A stretch of DNA of 47,101 nt from Treponema sp. (lineage in GTDB: Bacteria > Spirochaetota > Spirochaetia > Treponematales > Treponemataceae). Positions 7,467 to 14,177 of the stretch are shown piece by piece. The notes under the pieces were generated by a model. It searched no databases and was not told where the DNA came from. It worked only from the letters and a program-made list of their open reading frames with translations. The DNA is taken from positions 1 to 47,101 of the forward strand of contig JAFZWX010000117.1 in NCBI GenBank assembly GCA_017617145.1, given 5' to 3'. The position numbers and the translations under genes were made by a program. Each line of letters opens with the position of its first letter. The stretch's first letter is position 1.

Positions 7467-8324
7467 ATGATTTATATTTTCTTAAATAAGCTTTCAAATA
7501 ACGGAAAGGCGGCAGAGGCTCAAAGCCAGCTTGAGAAAATCTTTGCGGGCGAGCAGATAAAATTTATTGATATTACAGGCATTACAAATGCGGCCGATTC
7601 CTGCAAAATGCTTGAACCTGAAGACAAAATTGTTATTGCCGGAGGGGATGGAACCTTAAGCCGTTTTGCAAATGATATTTATGAGCTTCATCTTAAAAAC
7701 GAAATTTATTTTTATACCTGCGGAAGCGGCAACGACTTTTTAAACGATATCCATGAGCGCTGCGAAATTAAAAATAATCTTGTTCCTATGAATGCGTTTT
7801 TGCAGTCTCTTCCTGTTGTAACTTTGAACGGCCGTCAGCATTATTTTATAAATGGAATTGGCTACGGAATTGACGGCTACTGCTGCGAAGAAGGGGACCG
7901 TGTACGGCGCAACTCCGACAAAAAAGTAAACTACACTGCAATTGCAATTAAGGGGCTTCTTGGAAAATTTAAGCCTCGCAATGCAACTGTAACTGTTGAC
8001 GGTGAAACCCGCGAATATAAAAAGGTATGGCTTGCCCCTACAATGATCGGACGATTTTTTGGCGGCGGCATGATGATTACTCCGGACCAGGACAGACTTA
8101 ATACAGAACATGTTGTTTCAAGTTGTGTTGTTCATGATTCTTCAAAACTTAAAACTCTTTTAATATTTCCAAAGATTTTTAAGGGAAAGCATGTTTCGCA
8201 TACTGATATTGTAGATATAAAACTTTGTCACGAAGTTCGTGTTGAGTTTGATAAACCTTGCGCCCTGCAGATAGATGGTGAAACTTACCTTGATGTAAAG
8301 TATTACTCGGTTAGTTATCACTAG
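7467..8324 (+). CDS. Diacylglycerol kinase-like lipid kinase (YegS/DagK family)
   Basis: The 285-aa protein has the nucleotide-binding GGDGT motif (residues 59-63) and CGSGNDF (about 85-91), hallmarks of the DAGK catalytic domain shared by YegS, DgkB and sphingosine kinases. The C-terminal half has the beta-sandwich signature of the family, ending in CALQIDGE (near residue 267). It probably phosphorylates a membrane lipid such as diacylglycerol, recycling it toward phosphatidic acid, which fits the PlsC neighbour 9 bp upstream. The exact lipid cannot be read from the sequence. Confidence 0.88.
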   Translation: MIYIFLNKLSNNGKAAEAQSQLEKIFAGEQIKFIDITGITNAADSCKMLEPEDKIVIAGGDGTLSRFANDIYELHLKNEIYFYTCGSGNDFLNDIHERCEIKNNLVPMNAFLQSLPVVTLNGRQHYFINGIGYGIDGYCCEEGDRVRRNSDKKVNYTAIAIKGLLGKFKPRNATVTVDGETREYKKVWLAPTMIGRFFGGGMMITPDQDRLNTEHVVSSCVVHDSSKLKTLLIFPKIFKGKHVSHTDIVDIKLCHEVRVEFDKPCALQIDGETYLDVKYYSVSYH

Positions 8325-8332
8325 GAGTCAAA

Positions 8333-8929
8333 ATGTTATTCATTTTTGATATGGGTGGAGTAGTAACCACAACTTTTTTTCATTCAGGTAAAAGCCGATT
8401 TTTTGAAAAACTTGGTGTAACTGCCGATGAGTTTAATAACTTTGCCGCAAAGGCAGATTTACACGCACTTGATGTTGGACAAATTTCTGTAAAACAATTC
8501 TGGAAAAATTATAATGAAATTATTGAACGTGAACGCCCGGAACTGCCACGCGCCGAAAATGATTTATTCAGGTTATATTTTCATCCAAAGTTAAACCAGG
8601 GTACTATTGATTTAATTCGTGACCTTCGTAAAAATCATCGTGTTGTTTGCGGCACCAACACAATTGACAGCCATTGGGAAAATCATTGCGAACGCGGGGA
8701 TTATTCTTATTTTGACCAGACTTACGCTTCGAATAAAATTGGTGTGGCCAAACCTAATCAAGAATTCTGGCAGACAATTTTGATGGCAGAAGGGTATGAG
8801 CCAGGTGAAACTTTCTTTACAGATGACCGCCTTGATAATATAGAAGCCGCCAGCGCACTTGGAATAAACGCCGTTCAATTTACCACCGCAGAAGAATTGC
8901 GAAAAGCATGGGGAAAATATATAATATAA
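8333..8929 (+). CDS. HAD-family hydrolase (HAD-IA type)
   Basis: The 198-aa protein begins IFDMGGVVTTTF, motif I with nucleophile Asp6. The second Asp of the usual DxD is Gly, as in YihX/epoxide-hydrolase-like HADs. Motif II appears as VVCGTNT (about 105), motif III is the Lys in KIGVAKPNQEFW, and motif IV is FFTDDRLDNIEAA (about 163-175). A small-molecule phosphatase or related hydrolase is likely; the substrate is unknown. Start ATG is preceded by AGGAG, 8 bp after the lipid kinase stop. Confidence 0.85.
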   Translation: MLFIFDMGGVVTTTFFHSGKSRFFEKLGVTADEFNNFAAKADLHALDVGQISVKQFWKNYNEIIERERPELPRAENDLFRLYFHPKLNQGTIDLIRDLRKNHRVVCGTNTIDSHWENHCERGDYSYFDQTYASNKIGVAKPNQEFWQTILMAEGYEPGETFFTDDRLDNIEAASALGINAVQFTTAEELRKAWGKYII

Positions 8930-8931
8930 AC

Positions 8932-10197
8932 ATGTCAAACAAAATATATCCACGAGTATTTTTAAATAAAAACGAAGAAAAAGAAATTCAGCAGGGAATG
9001 CCCTGGGTTTTTGATAATGAAATTTCTTATATAAAGCACCGCAAAACTGAAAAAGAAGAATGGAAAAATGAAACGGTTGCTCAATGCACTGTACCAAACG
9101 GAGAAGCTGTTGAAGTTTTTTCTAAAGCCGGCGGATTTTTAGGAACAGGTATATTCAATAAAAACTCAAAAATTACTGTTCGTATAATTGGAACTGAACA
9201 TGCTGACCTTATTTTTGCAGACACTTTTGCTTATTATGAAAAGAAAGTTCAGGATGCTTATGATTTACGCCAGATGTATTACAAAGCAGGGGACTCTTAC
9301 CGCTTAATTTTTGGCGAGGCTGATTTAATCCCCGGACTTATCTGCGAACGCTTTTGTGATGAAAATGGCAAAGTGATTATTGTAATTCAATTTCTTTCCA
9401 TGAGCTGCGATGTATTCAGAAAAGAAATTCTTGCTGCAATTAAACAAATCTGTAAACCCGATGCAATTTTTGAACGGTCTGATGGGGCTGTTAGAGAGAA
9501 GGAAGGATTAGCTGATGTTGTTGGGTGGGTTGATGATGATTTTAGCGATGGTAAAATCACAATTGTTGAAAATGGTGTAAAGCTTGGAGTTGATATTGTA
9601 AACGGGCAGAAGACAGGGTACTTTCTTGACCAGAAATTTAATCGTGCTGCTGCGGCTCAGTTTTGCAAAGGCAAACGCGTACTCGATACCTTTACTCATA
9701 CAGGTGCCTTTGGTCTTAACGCATTCAAGGCAGGTGCGCGTGAAGTTATTTCTGTAGACATTTCACCAGAAGCAGTTGAAATGGTAAATCATAATATCAA
9801 GCTCAATAACGCAGAAAGTAAAATGAGCGCTGTTTGTGCAGATGTATTTGACCTTCTTAAACAGTACGAAGCAAACGGTGAAAAATTTGACGTTATAATT
9901 CTGGACCCCCCTGCCTTTACAAAATCGGCAAAAATGATTGAAAAGGCATATGGCGGCTACAAGGAAATAAACCTTCGTGCAATGCGTCTTTTGACTCCAG
10001 GAGGAATACTTATTACCTGTTCGTGTTCGTACTTTATGGAAACTAAAATGTTCTGCGATGTAATTATGCACGCTGCAATGGACAGTCATAAAAAAATCCA
10101 GATTCTTGAAAAACGCGGGGCAGGGTCAGACCATCCAGTCCTTTCCGGTTATCCAAAATCGGAATATTTAAAATGCGTGGTGTGCCGTGTCATCTAA
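8932..10197 (+). CDS. rlmI: 23S rRNA (cytosine) methyltransferase, RlmI-like
   Basis: A PUA-type RNA-binding N-terminus (KIYPRVFLNKNEE, MPWVFDNEI, about residues 1-85) is followed by a central domain and a SAM-binding Rossmann fold with VLDTFTHTGAFGLNAF (about 246) and the target motif DVIILDPPAFTKS (about 318). This is the RlmI/COG1092 layout, in which enzymes methylate C5 of a cytosine in 23S rRNA. Length (421 aa) is normal. I prefer the ATG at 8932 because homologues begin near KIYPRV; the in-frame ATG at 8908 would add 8 residues and overlap the HAD gene. The gene ends 11 bp inside miaA. The exact target base is inference. Confidence 0.82.
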   Translation: MSNKIYPRVFLNKNEEKEIQQGMPWVFDNEISYIKHRKTEKEEWKNETVAQCTVPNGEAVEVFSKAGGFLGTGIFNKNSKITVRIIGTEHADLIFADTFAYYEKKVQDAYDLRQMYYKAGDSYRLIFGEADLIPGLICERFCDENGKVIIVIQFLSMSCDVFRKEILAAIKQICKPDAIFERSDGAVREKEGLADVVGWVDDDFSDGKITIVENGVKLGVDIVNGQKTGYFLDQKFNRAAAAQFCKGKRVLDTFTHTGAFGLNAFKAGAREVISVDISPEAVEMVNHNIKLNNAESKMSAVCADVFDLLKQYEANGEKFDVIILDPPAFTKSAKMIEKAYGGYKEINLRAMRLLTPGGILITCSCSYFMETKMFCDVIMHAAMDSHKKIQILEKRGAGSDHPVLSGYPKSEYLKCVVCRVI

Positions 10198-11125
10198 TTA
10201 TAACTGCGTGATTGTGCTTGGTCCTACAGCTGTGGGAAAAACAAGCATTGGAGTTCAGATTGCTCACAAATTTAACGGTGAAATAATTTCGGCAGATTCA
10301 CGTCAGACTTACCGTCATTTAGATATAGGTTCTGGTAAAGATCTTGCAGAATACACAGTGGACGGTACTCCTATTCCGTATCATCTCATAGACATAATAG
10401 ATCTTCCTGCTGAATATACAGTTTATAACTATCAGCAGGATTTTTACCGTGCATTCAAGGATATTCAGAGTCGGGGAAAGCTTCCTGTTGTTGTTGGCGG
10501 AACAGGCATGTACATAGACGCAATTGTGCGAGACTACCAGCTTGTAAACCTTCCTGAAAATCCTGAACTTCATAAACAGCTTGAAGCTACGCCGCTTGAA
10601 GAACTTGCCGCTCGCCTTTTGGAACTTCAGCCAGATCTTCATACAAAAAATGATCTTCTGGAAAAAGACCGTGTAATAAAAGCACTTGAAATTATAGAAG
10701 CAAAAAAAGCAGGCTATGATACAACTAGTATTGAACGCCCGGAAATTAAACCATTTATAATCGGGACAACTCTTGAACGTCCTAAAGTGTGGGAAAATAT
10801 TTCAATACGACTGCGCGAGCGCTTAGAAAACGGAATGCTTGAAGAAGTTCAATCAATTCACGACAACGGCATTTCATGGGAACGACTTGAAAAACTAGGA
10901 CTTGAATACCGTTATTGTTCCTTATTTTTGAAAGGTGAGTTAAAAACAAAAGAACAGCTCTATGAAGAACTGTTCATTGCCATCCGCCAGTTTGCCAAAA
11001 GGCAGGAAACCTGGTTTCGGATGATGGAAAAAAAAGGTGTGGAAATCCATTGGCTTTCTAAAAATCAGGATAAGAAGGCCAGAATTGAAGAAGCGTTTAA
11101 GCTCCTACAGCAACTTTCTCTTTAA
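10187..11125 (+). CDS. miaA: tRNA dimethylallyltransferase
   Basis: MiaA adds the dimethylallyl group to N6 of A37 in tRNAs reading UNN codons. The P-loop GPTAVGKT (about residues 12-19), the SADSRQTYRHLDIGSGK segment, GGTGMYIDAI and the C-terminal QFAKRQETWFR are all classical. Length 312 aa fits. Start codon is GTG at 10187, overlapping the methyltransferase by 11 bp, which suggests translational coupling. The 3' end overlaps the convergent small gene by 29 bp. Confidence 0.95.
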   Translation: MSSNYNCVIVLGPTAVGKTSIGVQIAHKFNGEIISADSRQTYRHLDIGSGKDLAEYTVDGTPIPYHLIDIIDLPAEYTVYNYQQDFYRAFKDIQSRGKLPVVVGGTGMYIDAIVRDYQLVNLPENPELHKQLEATPLEELAARLLELQPDLHTKNDLLEKDRVIKALEIIEAKKAGYDTTSIERPEIKPFIIGTTLERPKVWENISIRLRERLENGMLEEVQSIHDNGISWERLEKLGLEYRYCSLFLKGELKTKEQLYEELFIAIRQFAKRQETWFRMMEKKGVEIHWLSKNQDKKARIEEAFKLLQQLSL

Positions 11126-11309
11126 TTTCTGTAAGATAGCCTGTGCGGATGCAGCTTTCAAAAAGTTCCTTGCTGATATAATCTGTTTTAATATCTTCAT
11201 AACCGTCCATATCGCGGAAGATTTTTACAACAAATCCGTCTTCCATTTCGCGAACGATTGTCATGTAGTCTGATGTTTTTCCTATACTTTTAAGTGTGTA
11301 GCTTTTCAT
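11097..11309 (-). CDS. Small (70 aa) protein of unknown function
   Basis: I do not recognise the family. It begins MKSYTLKSIGKTSDYMTIVR and is an acidic/basic mix with alternating strand-like segments (FVVKIFRDMDGY) and a final helix. There is no signal or membrane segment. It is supported by a strong GGGAGGA ribosome site 6-8 nt before the ATG (minus strand, near 11316-11323) and by sensible codon use. It converges on miaA with a 29-bp overlap. A palindromic repeat sits in its upstream region at 11329-11356. A cytoplasmic accessory or regulatory role is only a guess. Confidence 0.7.
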   Translation of the reverse strand: MKSYTLKSIGKTSDYMTIVREMEDGFVVKIFRDMDGYEDIKTDYISKELFESCIRTGYLTEIKEKVAVGA

Positions 11310-11328
11310 TTAAGTTCCTCCCTTTAAG

Positions 11329-11356
11329 AGATTCCCGTGTCAAGCACGGGAATGAC
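11329..11356 (+). repeat. REP-like palindrome, single unit
   Basis: AGATTCCCGTGTCAAGC followed by ACGGGAATGAC forms a hairpin with a TCAAG-centred loop. This is the ATTCCCG/CGGGAAT arm variant of the family described in the findings. It lies between the small minus-strand gene and tatD and may be bidirectional in effect. Confidence 0.85.
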
Positions 11357-11387
11357 ATGTTTTGTTTCCCTTAATTTTATTTTCGGA

Positions 11388-11393
11388 TATAAT
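11388..11393 (+). promoter_or_regulatory. -10 box 7 nt before the tatD start
   Basis: TATAAT at 11388-11393 ends 7 nt before ATG 11401, so the transcript should start at about the A of the start codon. No ribosome site is present. No clear -35 box. Confidence 0.55.
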
Positions 11394-11400
11394 AAAAAAT

Positions 11401-12282
11401 ATGTTAGAAAAAAATGAAAATATTTTTTATTTTGATGCACATTTTCATTTGGCAGATTGCATAAGAGATTCCCGTGTCAAGCACGGGAATGACACAGAGT
11501 CGTACGGGAATGACACAACTTATGAATTGTCATTGTCGGGCTTGACCCGACAATCTGCGTGGTATGCATGTACGTGCAGCCATTCTAAGGAGGAGTGGGA
11601 GATAACAGAGGACCTTCGACCCCTTCGACCCCTTCGAAAGGCTCAGGGACCGCAGGGACCACAGAGACCGCATATTTATTTATCATACGGACTTCATCCA
11701 CAGTCGGCAGGACATATAAATATTGAAGAAAACACAGCCTTTTTAGAGCAACTCTTACAGCAGAAAAAACTGAATGCAATAGGTGAAGCAGGCTTTGATT
11801 ACTTTAATGATGAGTTCAAAAACAACGCCGCTACTCAAGAAAAAATGTTCAACCTCCAATTAGACCTTGCGTTGCAATATAATATCCCGATGATAATTCA
11901 TTGCCGTAAAGCAAACGAAAAACTTTTTGAATACAGTCGTCAGTTAAAAAAAATCCCGGCAGTTCTTTTTCATTCATTTATGGGAATGCCAAACGAAGCT
12001 AAATCGCTTCTTGCCCGTGGAATAAATGGATATTTTAGTTTTGGAAAACAAGTCATGAACAACAATAAAAAAGTAATTTCCTGTGTGCGTGAACTTCCGG
12101 AATCAGTGCTTCTTACAGAGACAGATGCTCCATGGCAATTTCTTAAGGGTGAAACTCACACTAATCCTTCGGATATAAAAAAAATCTTTGAAGCCTTCTG
12201 TCAGATTCGCCAGACGAGTCCAGAACAGCTTCAGCAAACATTCCAAAATAATTTTTTCAATTTATTTTCTCTAAAACAGTAA
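11401..12282 (+). CDS. tatD: TatD-family metal-dependent nuclease with in-frame repeat insertions
   Basis: Metal-ligand and family motifs are present in order: DAHFHLAD (residues 12-19), GEAGFDYF, IIHCRKA, LFHSFMG and LLTETDAPW. TatD proteins are cytoplasmic TIM-barrel DNases or hydrolases. The ATG at 11401 is preferred over TTG 11362, which lies upstream of the TATAAT box. Between DAHFHLADC and WYACTCSHS, residues about 22-52 are encoded by a composite palindromic repeat. Residues about 71-90 (LRPLRPLRKAQGPQGPQRP) come from a second, 9-bp-periodic repeat. Both keep the reading frame. The insertions lie in an early surface-loop region after strand 1, and downstream motifs are intact, so the enzyme may still be active; that is inference. 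Confidence 0.85.
   Translation: MLEKNENIFYFDAHFHLADCIRDSRVKHGNDTESYGNDTTYELSLSGLTRQSAWYACTCSHSKEEWEITEDLRPLRPLRKAQGPQGPQRPHIYLSYGLHPQSAGHINIEENTAFLEQLLQQKKLNAIGEAGFDYFNDEFKNNAATQEKMFNLQLDLALQYNIPMIIHCRKANEKLFEYSRQLKKIPAVLFHSFMGMPNEAKSLLARGINGYFSFGKQVMNNNKKVISCVRELPESVLLTETDAPWQFLKGETHTNPSDIKKIFEAFCQIRQTSPEQLQQTFQNNFFNLFSLKQ
11465..11556. repeat. Composite REP-like element inside tatD
   Basis: A full plus-strand palindrome (11465-11493, CCCG arms), a half copy ending CGGGAATGACA (about 11499-11514) and a full minus-strand palindrome (11529-11556, GTCATTGTCGGGCTTGAC start) follow each other. The same full-half-full order recurs at 32704-32787 and 33849-33941. It lies within an open reading frame and adds about 31 residues. 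Confidence 0.85.
11613..11670. repeat. 9-bp tandem repeats flanking a CTTCGA..GGCTCAGGG motif inside tatD
   Basis: Three copies of CCTTCGACC (the last altered) run into GAAAGGCTCAGGG and then three copies of a CAGGGACCG-like 9-mer. Translation is in frame as repeated LRP and QGP triplets. The core matches the repeat at 36929-36954 inside another gene. Confidence 0.75.
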
Positions 12283-12299
12283 CAAAAAATCAAAATATT

Positions 12300-12308
12300 T
12301 GTTATATT
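12300..12308 (+). promoter_or_regulatory. Extended -10 box 6 nt before the lepB start
   Basis: TGT-TATATT (TATATT at 12303-12308) ends 6 nt before the ATG at 12315, predicting a leaderless message. It lies 18 bp after the tatD stop. Confidence 0.55.
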
Positions 12309-12314
12309 ATTATT

Positions 12315-14114
12315 ATGGCAAATGATATTAACAAAAAATCACAGCGTTTTTCTATTTATGTATATATTGAATTAATTTCGGCAATCCTGTTTGCTCTCTT
12401 TTGTTTCAGTTATCATGCAGATATTTCACTAATCGCTCTTCCGGTAGCTCTTGCATATACAGCAATTACAGTTTATTTCTGCTTATTCAAGGTGCTCTTA
12501 AAAAAAGATGCAACACATATTCCTGTAATTCTCAGACTTACTCAATATCTTCCATTTGTATTCTTATTTTGTTTTGTAATCCGCAGGGCAGGAAAACTTG
12601 GTGTCCCGTACTGGTATGATGTTGTTACTGTGATTTTATGGTGTATTGTTTTTATTTTTTCTCTTGTACTCTCTTTCTGTATAAACGAAAAGAGAATTGT
12701 AAAAATTACACAAAACTGGAATGTTCCATTTAAGAAGAAACCAAAACTTCATGGTGTAAGATGGATTTTGTTCGAAATTGTAGACTGGATAGACGCTCTT
12801 GTTCAGGCAGTTTTTATGGTTTTGCTTGTTCAGATTTTCCTTCTCCAGCTTTATGTTATTCCGTCTGAATCGATGGTTCCAACATTTCTTGTAAAAGATC
12901 GTGTAGTTGTAACAAAGCTTAACTGTGGACCAAAGTTTCCGCTTACAGAACTTGGTCTGAATGATTTTGCAAATTATAAACGTGGTGATATTGTTGTAGT
13001 TCGAAATCCTCATTATAAAATTGACAGAAAATCAGAAATAAAAACTGTAACTTCGCAGCTTGTTTATATGCTCACATTTATGGCTGTAAACTTAAATACA
13101 GATGAAAACGGAAATATGAAATATGATCCGCTTGTAAAAAGAGTATGCGGAGTTCCGGGAGAGCAGCTTGTAATGCAGGATGGAACTCTTTATAAGCGCA
13201 CAAAAGATAACGATATATTTACTCTTGTTGAAGAAGATGCAAAGTTTGCCTGCTGGGATTTGTCTTCATTGAACAGTACTATTGCAAAAAAAGTTGAAAC
13301 ATTTCCGCTTGCTTCTGTACAACCAAACCGAAACGGTTCAAATCTTCAGACAGTTGTGAAATCGGCATCTTCGAATTATCAGACAATGCTTGATTTTGAA
13401 GAAAAACGACGTAATTATGATCTAGACAGTGCAGCATTCCGTGCAAAAGAACTCGTTCGAACTGTGAATAGTCTTTCGTATAACTTAAATGGAAGCTTTA
13501 CGGCTCCTGACTCATTAAATGAATATGATTTATTTATGGGAATGCCTTATGTTGATATGGCAAAGCAGATTATGAGTTCTTCTGATGCAATTGAATGGTT
13601 CAGTAATTTTATGACTTCCTGGATTGCTGCCAAAGATAATAATCGTGATATTTATTCCGAAAGCAATTTCCGCCTGAATGTTATGACAAAAATGTACTAC
13701 GGTGAGCTTGTTGCACGATGTGTTCAGCTTTATAGAAGTAATTCTGCTGTTGATTCTTTTGCTGATGATTATGTTATTGCTGACTTACTTGAAGAAGTTC
13801 AGATTCTTGACTGGTATATTCGAGGACTCTTAGATTCACGCAACATGCCGGTTTTCCCTGCAAATAATTCAAACGGTGAAGCTCAGTATATTCCAGAAGA
13901 TTCTTTCTTTATGATGGGAGACAATCGTTTTAATTCTCTTGATTTCCGTCATTCTGCAGACGAGTTTGAAGCAGCATTAACAAACGAGGATCCGCTTTCT
14001 GTAACATATATGTCACAGATGGATCCTCATTATGTAAATCAACGTCTGATTATTGGAAAGCCTACTTACCGATTCTCACCGGCAAGTAGAAGAGGGTTGG
14101 TACAACCAAGGTAG
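12315..14114 (+). CDS. lepB: Signal peptidase I, enlarged form
   Basis: Signal peptidase I cleaves signal peptides of exported proteins at the outer face of the cytoplasmic membrane. Several N-terminal membrane segments (about residues 12-60, 70-90, 100-122) precede the last one (about 158-182). The catalytic serine lies in PSESMVPT (Ser186), the general-base lysine in LVKRVCGVPGEQ (about Lys275), and the family box is GDNRFNSLDFR (about 535-545). The usual box spacing is much shorter: here about 240 residues of helix-like, low-similarity sequence lie between the lysine box and the GDNR box, giving 599 aa in all. The stop codon TAG is the first triplet of a palindromic repeat. It converges on secA, another secretion gene. 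Confidence 0.9.
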   Translation: MANDINKKSQRFSIYVYIELISAILFALFCFSYHADISLIALPVALAYTAITVYFCLFKVLLKKDATHIPVILRLTQYLPFVFLFCFVIRRAGKLGVPYWYDVVTVILWCIVFIFSLVLSFCINEKRIVKITQNWNVPFKKKPKLHGVRWILFEIVDWIDALVQAVFMVLLVQIFLLQLYVIPSESMVPTFLVKDRVVVTKLNCGPKFPLTELGLNDFANYKRGDIVVVRNPHYKIDRKSEIKTVTSQLVYMLTFMAVNLNTDENGNMKYDPLVKRVCGVPGEQLVMQDGTLYKRTKDNDIFTLVEEDAKFACWDLSSLNSTIAKKVETFPLASVQPNRNGSNLQTVVKSASSNYQTMLDFEEKRRNYDLDSAAFRAKELVRTVNSLSYNLNGSFTAPDSLNEYDLFMGMPYVDMAKQIMSSSDAIEWFSNFMTSWIAAKDNNRDIYSESNFRLNVMTKMYYGELVARCVQLYRSNSAVDSFADDYVIADLLEEVQILDWYIRGLLDSRNMPVFPANNSNGEAQYIPEDSFFMMGDNRFNSLDFRHSADEFEAALTNEDPLSVTYMSQMDPHYVNQRLIIGKPTYRFSPASRRGLVQPR

Positions 14115-14177
14115 ATTATCGGGTCAAGCCCGATAATGACACTGGTTTGTCATTGCCGGGCTTGACCCGGCAATCTA
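14112..14177. repeat. Two head-to-head REP-like units forming the ends of lepB and secA
   Basis: A plus unit (14112-14139, GATTATCGGGTCAAGCCC) and a minus unit (14149-14177, GTCATTGCCGGGCTTGAC) face each other. The first three bases of each unit, TAG, are the stop codons of lepB (14112-14114) and of secA (14177-14175). The pair probably acts as a bidirectional terminator or mRNA-end stabiliser. Confidence 0.85.

Noticed and set aside
11401..12282. tatD as a pseudogene
   Set aside because: The frame is open throughout and all metal-ligand motifs are kept; the insertions are in frame. Reduced activity remains possible.
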